From contig NZ_HG964937.1 in NCBI RefSeq assembly GCF_000613245.1, positions 1,477,973 to 1,524,354 of the forward strand: a stretch of 46,382 bases of DNA, read 5' to 3'. This DNA is from Mycobacterium asiaticum DSM 44297. GTDB lineage: Bacteria; Actinomycetota; Actinomycetes; Mycobacteriales; Mycobacteriaceae. A program made the translations under genes and the position numbers. Below the pieces are notes generated by a model. That model saw only the letters and a program-made list of their open reading frames with translations, was not told where the DNA came from and did no database searches. Positions 23,854 through 32,661 of the stretch are shown piece after piece. Numbering within the stretch: position 1 is the first letter of the stretch; every line of letters begins with the position of its first letter.

Positions 23854-24417
23854 ATGGGCAAACTCATCTATGCCTTCAACGTGTCGGTGGACGGCTACAT
23901 CGCCGACGCACAAGGCAGCATCGAGTGGAGCGAACCCAGCGAAGAACTGCACCGGTACTGGAACGAGTTCGAGCGCGAGACCGCCCTGTCGTTCTACGGC
24001 CGGCGGCTGTACGAACTGATGTCCGCGTACTGGCCTACCGCCGACCAGGCCCCGGACGCCACCCCGACGATCGTTGATTTCGCCCGCATCTGGCGCGGCA
24101 TGCCCAAGGTGGTGTTCTCGCGCACTTTGGAGTCCGTCGAGTGGAACTCCCGCTTGGAACGCGGCGACCCGGTCGAGGTGGTGACGAGGCTGAAAGCCGA
24201 AACCGACGGGACGCTGGAGGTGGCCGGCGCGACTCTGGCCGCACCGATCGTGCGGGCCGGATTGGTGGACGAATACCGGATCGTCCTCGTGCCCGCCGCC
24301 GTGGGCGGCGGCACCCCGTTCTTCCCGCCCCTGCCGTCGTGGATCTCACTGCGGCTGTTGGAGAATCGCACCTTCCCGGGTGGCACTGTCCTGCTGCGCT
24401 ACGAGGTGAAACACTAG
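23854..24417 (+). CDS. Dihydrofolate reductase/RibD C-terminal-like protein
   Basis: 187 residues. GKLIYAFNVSVDGYIADAQG at the N-terminus, SFYGRRLYELM and the C-terminal EVAGATLAAPIVRAGLVDEY followed by VGGGTPFF are typical of the YyaP/RibD_C family of putative NADPH reductases. Whether it reduces a pterin, pyrimidine or other compound is unknown. It lies 29 bases after the NTF2-like gene and overlaps the convergent SRPBCC gene by 4 bases. Confidence 0.87.
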   Translation: MGKLIYAFNVSVDGYIADAQGSIEWSEPSEELHRYWNEFERETALSFYGRRLYELMSAYWPTADQAPDATPTIVDFARIWRGMPKVVFSRTLESVEWNSRLERGDPVEVVTRLKAETDGTLEVAGATLAAPIVRAGLVDEYRIVLVPAAVGGGTPFFPPLPSWISLRLLENRTFPGGTVLLRYEVKH

Positions 24418-24848
24418 GACTCGGCGAGCGCCTTCAGGCGTTTGAGCGTCTCGGAAAGCGTGCGCCCGACCTGGCGCACCGCGATGCGATCCGCGAGGTA
24501 GCCGAGTATTCCGCCCGGTGCCTGATAGGACAGCCGGAACGTCACCTTGGTCTCGCCGTCACCGCCGTCCCGCAGCCGGATCCGGCCCCGCAACGTGATT
24601 CCGGTGATACCGACGAACGCCAGGTCGCGGTTGTCGTCGAACTCCACGACTTCGATCAGCCCGCCGACCGGTACCGAGCCGATCTTCCAGTGCACGATGT
24701 AGCGGGCGCCGACGCCAGACGGCTGGTCGTTGGCCGTCTCCCAGCGCTCCAGGTTGCTCATGAAGGACGGGTAGGTGTCCGGGTCGCTGACGATCTTCCA
24801 GACCGCATCGCGGTCGGCCTTGACCACACACCGGCGTTCGACGCGCAT
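24414..24848 (-). CDS. SRPBCC family protein
   Basis: 144 residues of the polyketide cyclase/Coq10-like fold: VERRCVVKADRDAVWKIVSD at the N-terminus and a long C-terminal helix (RIAVRQVGRTLSETLKRLKA). It probably binds a hydrophobic ligand; no catalytic residues can be assigned. ATG 24848 overlaps the acyltransferase stop (TGATG), so it is the last gene of a leftward operon. A link with lipid made by the acyltransferase is plausible but not shown. Confidence 0.85.
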   Translation of the reverse strand: MRVERRCVVKADRDAVWKIVSDPDTYPSFMSNLERWETANDQPSGVGARYIVHWKIGSVPVGGLIEVVEFDDNRDLAFVGITGITLRGRIRLRDGGDGETKVTFRLSYQAPGGILGYLADRIAVRQVGRTLSETLKRLKALAES

Positions 24849-25681
24849 CAGCCCAGCACCGGGAATCGACGTTGTGCGGCCAGCCGATCGACGCCGCCCT
24901 GCAGACTTTCCATCACCTTGTCGTGTACCGCCTGGTCATCGCCGTCGACCTCGATCGGCTCCTGCACCTCGATCACGATCTTGGTCGGCAGCGGTATGTG
25001 ACCGGCCAGGTCACTGATGTTCAGGCCCCAGGGCAGCGCCAGAGATATCGGAATGCTCTTGAGCCGCAACAATTTATCCGCCATCAGAAGTTTGGCCAGC
25101 CACTGCCCGCGGTTGAGGAATAAGGCACTTTCCTGGCCGCCCACACTGGCCACCGGAACGATCGGCACGCCGGCCTCCCGGGCCAATCGCACATAACCCA
25201 TCCGGCCGCCGAAGTCGACCTTGTGCCGTTCCCACGACGGCCGGAATACCTCGTAGTCCCCACCGGGATAGACCAGCAGAGCGGCGCCGGATTCCAGCGC
25301 CAGGCGGGCGTTTTCGTGATTCGCGGCGACGGTGCCGAACTTGCGCAGCCAGCCCAGCGGCGGCGCGGAGACGACGAGGTTGTGGGCAAGCTGGTAGAAG
25401 GGCCGCTCCACGCCGAAGTAGGAACAGAACGCGAGGGTGAAGACGAAGGTGTCGGGTGGGACGTTACCGCCGCTGTGATTGCCGACCAGCAGCACCGGAC
25501 CCTCGGGCGGAATACGGTCCAACCCGCGTACGTCAGCCCGGAAGTAGAGGGAGGCGAGCAGCCACGTGCCGGGTAACTGATCGCGGATGTAGTCGGGGTC
25601 GCGCTGGTCGAGGTCGGCCTTGGGAACCCGGGACGTGACCTGCTTACGGGCCCACTCCGTGGCTTCGCCGAGAACGCCCAT
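24848..25681 (-). CDS. PlsC-like lysophospholipid acyltransferase
   Basis: 277 residues. The acyltransferase block VLLVGNHSGGNVPPD carries the motif I histidine, with a somewhat longer spacing to Asp than the classical HX4D. Motif III-like LLVYPGGDYEVFRPSWERHKVDFGG and the later GVPIVPVASVGGQE follow, as in the mycobacterial branch that includes diacylglycerol- and phosphatidylinositol-mannoside-type acyltransferases. It transfers acyl-CoA to a lipid acceptor at the membrane; the acceptor is unknown. Start ATG 25681 lies 15 bases after the amidohydrolase stop. Confidence 0.85.
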   Translation of the reverse strand: MGVLGEATEWARKQVTSRVPKADLDQRDPDYIRDQLPGTWLLASLYFRADVRGLDRIPPEGPVLLVGNHSGGNVPPDTFVFTLAFCSYFGVERPFYQLAHNLVVSAPPLGWLRKFGTVAANHENARLALESGAALLVYPGGDYEVFRPSWERHKVDFGGRMGYVRLAREAGVPIVPVASVGGQESALFLNRGQWLAKLLMADKLLRLKSIPISLALPWGLNISDLAGHIPLPTKIVIEVQEPIEVDGDDQAVHDKVMESLQGGVDRLAAQRRFPVLG

Positions 25682-25696
25682 GTCGGAGATCCTGTC

Positions 25697-26833
25697 CTAG
25701 CGTGAGCCGACGTCCAGCTGGTAGACGCGGGCGGAGTTGTCGTGTGCAATGAAATCGACTACCCGAATTGCGTCGCTTTCACACCAGTCCCCGTTGTCGA
25801 CGAAGCCCTGCAGGACGCGGTGAATGGCGCTGCGCCACAAGACGGCGCCGAGGTAGTGCAGTTCGGCGGGGCCAAAACCGTCCGACGAATAAAGGATCTT
25901 GCGGAACGGCGCGAGTTCGAGCAGCCTGGCCACGAATGCCGGCGCCCGGGCCCCGAGAAAGTTCACCGTCAGGCCGCCGTCGAGGTAGACGTGGTTGAAC
26001 GCCTGGGCCAGGTAGCCGGCTTCGCGCTCGTAGGGATAGCAGTGCAGCAAAACGATCGGGGTGTCCCCGGACTGACGCAGAAAGTCAAGCAGCAGAAGCG
26101 GATTGGTCTTGTGCAGGTCGCAATCGCGATCGCCCAGGCCGACATGGAATTGCAGCGGCTTGCCCAGCCGCAGTCCCTGGTGCAGGCCGAAGCGCAGCAA
26201 CACCCGATCGGTGCAGCGGCGGCCACCCGCGTCGCGCCAGCGCTCGGCCGCCCGTTCGACTTCCGCCGGTGACGGCTCGCTCAGATCGCCCTCGAACCCG
26301 CCACGGTAGGCCAGGATCGATTTGGTGCCCACGGCCGCGGCGCCGCGCCGGTGCAGGATCTCTGCAAACGCGCCGGCGTAGTCGCCGGGAGCCTGCACGG
26401 CTTCCTCAGCGACCTGCTCGAGGCGGACGATTTCCGCCGCGTGAGCACCGCTCAGCTCGGTGACCTGCGCGACGCCGCCGATGTCGTCGCCGAGACCGGT
26501 ATCCACCAGCCAGGTGCTGACCCCGGCGGCCGGCAGGAACAAACGGGCCAGGTCGGGCTCGCTCAACTGGCAGCGGCGGGCCCAATATGCCTGCGCATCA
26601 ACGTGTCTGGGGAGGCCCAGCAGCGGTGCGCAGTGGTTGCGCAGCGCGAAACCGAGTTGGCTGTCGAAACCCGAGTCGAACTCGGCGAGGGGCTGCGTAT
26701 TGGCTTCGTTGAGAGCATTCTCGAAGCGGCGGCGGTCCCCCGCCGTCAACCAGCAGCCGTGCATGTGCTGATCGATCAGCACAACCTGCTGGACGTGCTG
26801 GGCCAGCCGCGAATCCGGCAGTGGCGCGGTCAT
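25697..26833 (-). CDS. Amidohydrolase, FluG N-terminal type (Rv1879-like)
   Basis: 378 residues. Metal-dependent TIM-barrel hydrolase: DQHMHG (HxH) near the N-terminus, QFHVGLGD and VLLHCYPYEREAGYLA supplying further histidines, and ILYSSDGFG with the metal-binding Asp. This branch pairs with glutamine synthetase-like proteins; in fungal FluG both are fused. Likely reaction: hydrolysis of a gamma-glutamyl amide or related C-N bond. ATG 26833 overlaps the glnA3-type gene stop (ATGA), which favours stoichiometric production of the two proteins. Confidence 0.87.
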   Translation of the reverse strand: MTAPLPDSRLAQHVQQVVLIDQHMHGCWLTAGDRRRFENALNEANTQPLAEFDSGFDSQLGFALRNHCAPLLGLPRHVDAQAYWARRCQLSEPDLARLFLPAAGVSTWLVDTGLGDDIGGVAQVTELSGAHAAEIVRLEQVAEEAVQAPGDYAGAFAEILHRRGAAAVGTKSILAYRGGFEGDLSEPSPAEVERAAERWRDAGGRRCTDRVLLRFGLHQGLRLGKPLQFHVGLGDRDCDLHKTNPLLLLDFLRQSGDTPIVLLHCYPYEREAGYLAQAFNHVYLDGGLTVNFLGARAPAFVARLLELAPFRKILYSSDGFGPAELHYLGAVLWRSAIHRVLQGFVDNGDWCESDAIRVVDFIAHDNSARVYQLDVGSR

Positions 26834-28215
26834 AAGCTCCAGGCCATCCGAAACCGGTCGGCCAGCGCGTCGGAATCCAGCCCGCCGTAGCGGTCGTGCT
26901 CCATCAAACGCACCGCGACCACCATGTCGACTACCGCGTCGCTCAGAATCGACCGCATCAGAGCCGACTCGTCAAGCGCGGCAATCACTTCCGTTTGGAC
27001 ATCGGGTAGCAGGGAGATGCCTGCGGCGGCCCGCTCCGCCGCCGAGAGCAGGGCGGGATCTTTCGTCGTCTGCGACGGTAACGTCGCTTCGTTCCTGATG
27101 CCCTCGAGTGCGAGCCCGAGAATGGCCGCAGTTGCGTAGTAAGGGTTGGCCGACGGGTCGACGATCTTGACCTCGACATTGCCGCCGTGCGGATTCGCCG
27201 GGCCAGCCTCGATGAATCGCAGCGCCGCCTCACGGTTCTCGATGCCCCAGCAGGCATACGCCCCGGCCCAGTTCCCGGGCCGCATCCGCAACCCGGACAT
27301 GATGGAACCGCACAGCATCCCCTGCGCGCCGGCCAGGCCGTGCAGCACCCCCGCGACCGCGGCCTCGCCCGACCCGGTCATGCCGCCCGGGCCGGTGCCG
27401 CCGGAGAACAGCGGCCGTTCTTGCCTGCGCAGCGAGAAATGCTGGTGGGCACCAGATCCGGCGCTGCCAGTGAACGGCGCCGGTGACAGGCTGACCCGCA
27501 AACCGTATCGGCGGGCGGCGCGGGCGACGATGATTCGCATCAGGACCAGATGGTCGGCTGCGGCCACCGGTGAGCGCGGGGCCAGCGAGATCTCGAACTG
27601 GTTCGCCCCGTATTCGGGATGGAACTGCTCCATCGCGACGCCCGCCGACGTCGCCGCGACGGTCACATCGCGGACGAAGGCCTCGTGCTCGAGAACACCG
27701 GCAAGACCGTACTGGGCCCACGATGTGGAGGGCAGCCGGTCGCCGTGTGCATCGACGAGAACGAATTCGAGCTCGTGGCCGACGGCCGCATCGATGCCGG
27801 CTTCGGCCAGCGCGTTCTCGACTCGCCTGAGTGTGCCTCGCGCACACAGCGCAACGGGAGAACCGTCCTGTTCAAAGAATTCCGCGGGCGCCCAGGCCAG
27901 GCCGCTGCCGAGGACGCGGAGGGCGGTCAGGTCGATGCGCAGGCGCTGATCCCCGACCACGCCGACCTTGTCGGTGAACGCGATGCCGGTCTGGTCGATC
28001 GCGAACGCGTGCCACGACGGACTGGCGCCGAGCCCAGGATCGGCGAAGGCATTGATCCGGCGGACCGGCACTGTCTTGGCGTGGGTCAAACCCGCGGGGT
28101 TCACGACGGTGCCGATGACGGTGTCGACGCCCTGGGCCTCGAGCCAGCCGATCGCGCCCGCCGGCGTAGGCGGGCGCGTCGTCGTCAGGCCCGGCTGGGC
28201 AGGGTCAGCTTGCAC
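26830..28215 (-). CDS. glnA3: Glutamine synthetase-like protein GlnA3
   Basis: 461 residues from GTG 28215. GS catalytic blocks: GHELEFVLVDAHGD, EQFHPEYGANQFEISLAP, GSGAHQHFSL (ATP/ammonium site), LRMRPGNWAGAYACWGIENRE and VEVKIVDPSANPYYATAAI. M. tuberculosis GlnA3 (Rv1878) matches closely from memory. The homologous Streptomyces GlnA3 is a gamma-glutamylpolyamine synthetase rather than a glutamine producer, so polyamine or amine detoxification is more likely than nitrogen assimilation. The first conserved residues follow almost directly on the AhpD-like gene's stop, and no nearer ATG/GTG/TTG exists, so GTG 28215 inside that gene is used; the ribosome site is weak. Confidence 0.85.
   Translation of the reverse strand: MQADPAQPGLTTTRPPTPAGAIGWLEAQGVDTVIGTVVNPAGLTHAKTVPVRRINAFADPGLGASPSWHAFAIDQTGIAFTDKVGVVGDQRLRIDLTALRVLGSGLAWAPAEFFEQDGSPVALCARGTLRRVENALAEAGIDAAVGHELEFVLVDAHGDRLPSTSWAQYGLAGVLEHEAFVRDVTVAATSAGVAMEQFHPEYGANQFEISLAPRSPVAAADHLVLMRIIVARAARRYGLRVSLSPAPFTGSAGSGAHQHFSLRRQERPLFSGGTGPGGMTGSGEAAVAGVLHGLAGAQGMLCGSIMSGLRMRPGNWAGAYACWGIENREAALRFIEAGPANPHGGNVEVKIVDPSANPYYATAAILGLALEGIRNEATLPSQTTKDPALLSAAERAAAGISLLPDVQTEVIAALDESALMRSILSDAVVDMVVAVRLMEHDRYGGLDSDALADRFRMAWSL
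28153..28178 (-). other. Strong hairpin in the 5' coding part of glnA3
   Basis: CGCGCCCGCC and its exact complement flank a 6-base loop, a 10-bp all-GC stem. In the leftward transcript it lies a few bases after the AhpD-like stop and about codons 13-21 of glnA3. It could slow ribosomes or transcription between the two genes. It may also be a by-product of Ala/Pro codons. Confidence 0.5.
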
Positions 28216-28679
28216 GCCTGGCCGATGTCGAGGGTCCGCAGCACGCGGCCCATGCCCACCCACAGCGCACACGAGATGGCCAGGTCGGCCAGCAACTCCT
28301 CGGTGAAGTGTTCCGCGGCCCGCGCCCAGAAGTCTTCGTCGTCCCGCAGGACGGTGTGTTCGGTGGAGAACCGGTGCGCGAATTCGGCTGCCAACCGCTC
28401 CTGTTCGCTGTATCCCGGCCAGGTGCGCCATTCGGTGGCGTGCTCGTAGAGCTCCTCGTCGACTCCGGCCGCAGGCCCGTCGGCGTCGCGAGTATTGGCG
28501 CAGACGATGCACTCGTTGTTGTTGGCGATCACGGCACGCGCAATCTCGCGAGTGCGCAGTGGCAGCCGGTTGCTGGTGTACACGGCGCGGCTGAAATTGG
28601 CCATTGCGCCGCCGAGTTCAGGGGACTTGAGGACCCAGCCAGCAACGTCGTCATCTGCGAAAGTTCCGATTCGGCTCAT
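28185..28679 (-). CDS. Carboxymuconolactone decarboxylase/AhpD-like protein
   Basis: 164 residues, helical. Redox motif ECIVCANTRDADG with C57 and C60 (CxxC), preceded by LRTREIARAVIANNN, the signature helix of the AhpD/CMD family. Unlike true AhpD the downstream histidine of CxxC-x3-H is absent (CANTRD). Members are peroxidase partners or gamma-carboxymuconolactone decarboxylases; this sub-branch is uncharacterised. ATG 28679 is selected; longer in-frame starts have no support. First gene of the leftward five-gene operon, overlapping glnA3 by 31 bases. Confidence 0.83.
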   Translation of the reverse strand: MSRIGTFADDDVAGWVLKSPELGGAMANFSRAVYTSNRLPLRTREIARAVIANNNECIVCANTRDADGPAAGVDEELYEHATEWRTWPGYSEQERLAAEFAHRFSTEHTVLRDDEDFWARAAEHFTEELLADLAISCALWVGMGRVLRTLDIGQACKLTLPSRA

Positions 28680-28795
28680 GGCGAGATGGTACGCCCGCGG
28701 CCTGGGCATTCGGTATCGGTGGCACCTCAAACTTGCCGCAAATGAAAATCATGTTCAATATATAGAAAGCTCAAATATTTCGATCGGGATGGGGT

Positions 28796-30529
28796 GTGGC
28801 CGTGCAATCGTCCGGGGCTCAGGGCTGGCTCGCCGGCGCGAATCCGGTGTGGATGGCGTCGCCACCGGAGGTGCACTCGATGCTGCTCAGCAGCGGCCCT
28901 GGCCCGGGGGCCATGTTGGCGGCCGCGGCGGCGTGGGCATCTTTGAGCACCGACTACGAATCGGCGGCGGACGACCTGCTGGCGGTGCTGGCCGCGGTGC
29001 AGGGCGGGGCATGGCAAGGCACCAGCGCCGAATCGTATGCGGCCGCCCACCTTCCGTACCTGGCATGGCTGAAGGAGGCAAGTGCCACGAGCTCGGAAAC
29101 CGCCGCCCGAGCCGAGGTGGTCGCCGGTGCCTATGCGGCGGCGCTGGCGGCGATGCCGACCCTGGCCGAGCTGGCCGCCAACCACGCCACCCACGCTGCG
29201 CTGTTGGCCACGAACTTCTTTGGCATCAACACTATTCCGATTGCGGTCAACGAAGCCGACTACACCCGAATGTGGGTCCAGGCGGCCACCACGATGAGCG
29301 GTTACCAGGCCGCTTCGGATGCGGCGCTGACAGCCGCGCCCCAATTGCCCCCGCCGCCCCGCATCCTGCAGCAAATCGACCAGTCCTTGCAGAACCTGGT
29401 GCAGGCCTACCAGAATCTCATCGGCAATCCGCAGCTGAATCCGTTCGACCAGTTCGAGAACCTGATCAACAACCCGCAACTCGACGCGTTTCTCGAGCAG
29501 TTCGGTATCGGCAACGACACCGTCGCGCACGATCCGCTGGTCGACAATGCGCTCGACAACTTCGTCGCCAATATCCTGCGGAACTTTGGCTACAACTGGA
29601 ACCCGTTGGAGGGCACCCTCAACGGGCTGGACTACGACGACTACACCGACCCGACTGTTGCGGCGTTCTGGGTGGCCCGGACGTTGGAGCTGAGCGAGGA
29701 TTTCCAGCAATTCTTCGTCTACCTGCAAACGAACCCGGTGCTAGCCGTCCAGTACCTGGTCAGCCTGGAATTGTTCGACTGGCCCACCCATCTGGCCGAG
29801 GTCTTCACTTTGACCAGTCAGCCGGCCGCGCTGGCGGCCGCGCTGCCCGTCGCGGCCGCCCCGCTCGCGTCGGCCAGTGGCCTGGCCGGATTGGCGGGGT
29901 TGGCCGCTCTGCCACCACCGATCGTGGCACCGCCGGCATTGGCGCCCCTGGCAGCGCCGGCCCTGTTACCCGCGGCAAGCCTGGCGCCGGTTACCGCGCC
30001 GGCCGCGGCGCCCGCAGTGTCGGGTGCGCCCACCCCCAATCCCCCGGCGGGCCCGCCGCCTTCCTCGGCTCCGCCGGCACCGGGTGCTACTGGTGGGACG
30101 GGTTTCGCGCCCCCGTATGCCGCGGCCCCGCCGAGCAGCGGCTTCGGTTCCGGGATGGGCGCCAAAGCCAGTGCCGGTGCCAAAAGGCAGGCTGCGCAAC
30201 CCGATAGCGCTGCGGCGGCCGCTGCGGCGGTCGCACGAGAAGCGGCACGCGCGCGGCGCCGCCGGCACGCACGGGCCCGCGATCGCGGGGACGAATTCAT
30301 GGACATGAATGTCGACGTCGACCCCGACTGGGGTTCGCAATCCTCCGCACGCGGTGCCGGCCGGTTGGGACTCGCCGGCACTCTGGCCAATGACAAGGCT
30401 AGGGACCCAACCGGATTGGCTACCCTAGCCGTCGACGACTACGGCGGCGGCCCGAAACTCCCTATGCTGCCCGGCAGTTGGATAACCGACCAGGACGGCG
30501 AACAAGACGAGGTCACCCCGCCGCAATAG
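28796..30529 (+). CDS. PPE family protein, PPE-PPW subfamily
   Basis: 577 residues. PPE domain: ASPPEVHSMLLSSGPGPGAM, the WxG motif in GAWQGTSAESY, and LAANHATHAALLATNFFGINT (about residues 135-155). A middle region rich in Asn/Asp/Leu is followed by a Pro/Ala-rich linker and the subfamily end: DRGDEFMDMNVDVDPDWG, RGAGRLGLAGT and LPMLPGSW (PxxPxxW). Exported through ESX-5 in related cases and usually paired with a PE protein; no PE or esx gene adjoins here. GTG 28796 chosen. An AT-rich stretch 30-60 bases upstream probably holds the promoter. Confidence 0.93.
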   Translation: MAVQSSGAQGWLAGANPVWMASPPEVHSMLLSSGPGPGAMLAAAAAWASLSTDYESAADDLLAVLAAVQGGAWQGTSAESYAAAHLPYLAWLKEASATSSETAARAEVVAGAYAAALAAMPTLAELAANHATHAALLATNFFGINTIPIAVNEADYTRMWVQAATTMSGYQAASDAALTAAPQLPPPPRILQQIDQSLQNLVQAYQNLIGNPQLNPFDQFENLINNPQLDAFLEQFGIGNDTVAHDPLVDNALDNFVANILRNFGYNWNPLEGTLNGLDYDDYTDPTVAAFWVARTLELSEDFQQFFVYLQTNPVLAVQYLVSLELFDWPTHLAEVFTLTSQPAALAAALPVAAAPLASASGLAGLAGLAALPPPIVAPPALAPLAAPALLPAASLAPVTAPAAAPAVSGAPTPNPPAGPPPSSAPPAPGATGGTGFAPPYAAAPPSSGFGSGMGAKASAGAKRQAAQPDSAAAAAAAVAREAARARRRRHARARDRGDEFMDMNVDVDPDWGSQSSARGAGRLGLAGTLANDKARDPTGLATLAVDDYGGGPKLPMLPGSWITDQDGEQDEVTPPQ

Positions 30530-32582
30530 CCTTCGGCGGCGAGTCTTCGAACCAGTCCCGCTGCGCGATGATGCGATACGCGATGCGCCCGAGCGCGGCC
30601 TCGACGTCGCGACGATCCGGACGCCCCGCAAAACCGGGCGACCGGGACAGCTTGTCGATGACCCAGTTCAGCAACAGCGAATACACATAGTCGACCTGCT
30701 CCCGGCCCGCCGGCGTGAGCGACAACCGGTCCCCGTCGCGCACGACGTAGCCGCCCGCGGCGAGCCGGTTGAACGTGGGTTCCAGGACTTCGAACGGAAT
30801 TTGCAGGTTGTCGCCGATGTCGGTGAGGCGCGCGGTGCCGAAGAACTGGGCGTAACGGTTCACCCGCAGCACTGCCCACAGTCCGGCGACGTCGAGCCGG
30901 CAATCCGGGCGAAGGGCGATACTGCGCAGTCGCACTCCCGGTTCGCCCCGCAGCATGCGCGCAATCGCATTCTCCAGCAATCGCTCCGGTGTCTCTGAGC
31001 TCGGCATGCCGAACCCGTCACCGAGATCGACGGCGCTGTTGTGGATGTCGCGCAGCGGAACCTCGCGCAGGAACAACGCCAACACGAATCCCACCGCGGC
31101 GACCGGCGCGGCCCACAGGAAAACCTGCGACAGTGATTCGGCATAAGCCCGCACGATCGGTTCGGCGACGGCGGGCGGTTGCCGGTGCAACGCGCCGGGA
31201 GAGCTCACGGCGTCGCGGGGGGCGCCGGTGGCCGCCAGCGCCACGGCCAGTCTGGAATTGAGGAAGTTGGCGAACAGCGAGCCGAAGATGGCGGCGCCGA
31301 ACGAGCTACCGATGGTGCGAAAAAAGCTGACGCCCGATGTCGCGACACCGAGATCGGTGAAGTTCGAGGTGTTCTGCACGATCAGCACCAGCACCTGCAT
31401 GGACAGGCCGATGCCGGCACCGAGGATGAACAGGTAGACCGACTGCACCAGCGCGGGCGTCGACCCGTCCATGCCCGACATCAACAAGAAGGCCAGCGTC
31501 ATCAGCGCCGTGCCGACCACCGGAAAGACCTTGTATCGACCTGTCCGGCCCACCAAGCTGCCACTGCCGGTGGAGGTGATCAGCATGCCGGCGACCATCG
31601 GCAGCGTGCGCAGACCCGATGTGGTCGCCGATACCCCATCGACGTACTGCATGAAGGTCGGCAGGAAGGTCATTGCACCCAGCATCGCGAAACCGACCAC
31701 GAACGAGAGCACGCAGCACACCGTGAAGACCGGGCTGCCGAACAACCGGATCGGCAGAATGGGCTGCGGTACACGGGTTTCCACCCACACGAACACCCCA
31801 AGTGCCGCGGCGGCACTCACGAACAAGCCGATGATGGTGGCCGATCCCCACGGGTAGAGGGTGCCACCCCAACTGGTGGCCAGCGTCAAACCGGCCGCGC
31901 CCAGCCCGATGAACAGGATGCCGGCGTAGTCCACCCGAGGCTTGGTGTTGGCCGTCAGCGCCGGAATCGCCGCGGCGGCGACCAGGATGACCACCACCGA
32001 GACCGGCAGGTTGATCCAGAACGCCCACCGCCAGGTGAGGTAGTCAGTGAAATAGCCGCCGAGCAGCGGGCCCACGACGGTGGTGACTCCGAATACCGCA
32101 CCTAACATGCCCTGGTAGCGGCCTCGGTCCCGCAGCGGGACCACCTCGCCGATCAGCGCGCTGGCCGTGACGGTGATCGCTCCGCCGCCGATCCCCTGCA
32201 GGGCCCGGGCGGCCACCAGCATGGTCATCGACTGCGCCAGCCCGCAGAACACGGAGCCCACGACGAAGAACAGCACGGCGACCTGGAACACCCGCTTGCG
32301 GCCGAACAGGTCACCGAATTTGCCGGCGAGCGCAGTGGCGATCGTCGAGGCCAGCAGGTAGCTGGTGACCACCCACGACTGGCGCCCGGCGTCACCGAGA
32401 TCGGCGACGATCGTCGGCAATGCCGTTGCCACGATCGTCTGGTCCAGCGCCGCGAGCAGCATCCCGAGCACGATTGCCAGGAAGATGAAGTTGCGCCGCT
32501 GCGGGGTGATCAGCTTGCTACCTGAGGCTGGGTCCTCCGTTGGCTCGGCCGGGACGGTCGGCTGCACCTTGGATGTAGTCAC
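30513..32582 (-). CDS. DHA2-type MFS drug efflux pump with C-terminal winged-helix domain (Rv1877-like)
   Basis: 689 residues. Fourteen transmembrane helices in the first 510 residues with motif D1 (DQTIVATALPTIV), motif A (GKFGDLFGRKRVF) and motif C-like VVGPLLGGYFTDYLTWRWAFWINLP. A cytoplasmic C-terminal part of about 150-170 residues contains a winged-helix pattern: LTDIGDNLQIPFEVLEPTFN, then LAAGGYVVRDGDRLSLTPAG. EmrB/QacA relatives export drugs with protons. GTG 32582 is used because AAAGG lies 5 bases upstream; GTG 32588 is the alternative. It is 79 bases downstream of bfrA, and its end overlaps the PPE gene by 17 bases. Confidence 0.9.
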   Translation of the reverse strand: MTTSKVQPTVPAEPTEDPASGSKLITPQRRNFIFLAIVLGMLLAALDQTIVATALPTIVADLGDAGRQSWVVTSYLLASTIATALAGKFGDLFGRKRVFQVAVLFFVVGSVFCGLAQSMTMLVAARALQGIGGGAITVTASALIGEVVPLRDRGRYQGMLGAVFGVTTVVGPLLGGYFTDYLTWRWAFWINLPVSVVVILVAAAAIPALTANTKPRVDYAGILFIGLGAAGLTLATSWGGTLYPWGSATIIGLFVSAAAALGVFVWVETRVPQPILPIRLFGSPVFTVCCVLSFVVGFAMLGAMTFLPTFMQYVDGVSATTSGLRTLPMVAGMLITSTGSGSLVGRTGRYKVFPVVGTALMTLAFLLMSGMDGSTPALVQSVYLFILGAGIGLSMQVLVLIVQNTSNFTDLGVATSGVSFFRTIGSSFGAAIFGSLFANFLNSRLAVALAATGAPRDAVSSPGALHRQPPAVAEPIVRAYAESLSQVFLWAAPVAAVGFVLALFLREVPLRDIHNSAVDLGDGFGMPSSETPERLLENAIARMLRGEPGVRLRSIALRPDCRLDVAGLWAVLRVNRYAQFFGTARLTDIGDNLQIPFEVLEPTFNRLAAGGYVVRDGDRLSLTPAGREQVDYVYSLLLNWVIDKLSRSPGFAGRPDRRDVEAALGRIAYRIIAQRDWFEDSPPKAIAAG

Positions 32583-32661
32583 TGCCACCTTTCAAGATCG
32601 GGCCCATGAGAATGCCCCTGATCCGGGCCGCCCAATCAGGTAGGTGTGTGACCAAGCGTGG

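Noticed and set aside
28731..28795. Promoter with TTGCCG and TATATA before the PPE gene
   Set aside because: The spacer between the hexamers is about 20 bases, too long to call; only an AT-rich promoter-like region is noted.
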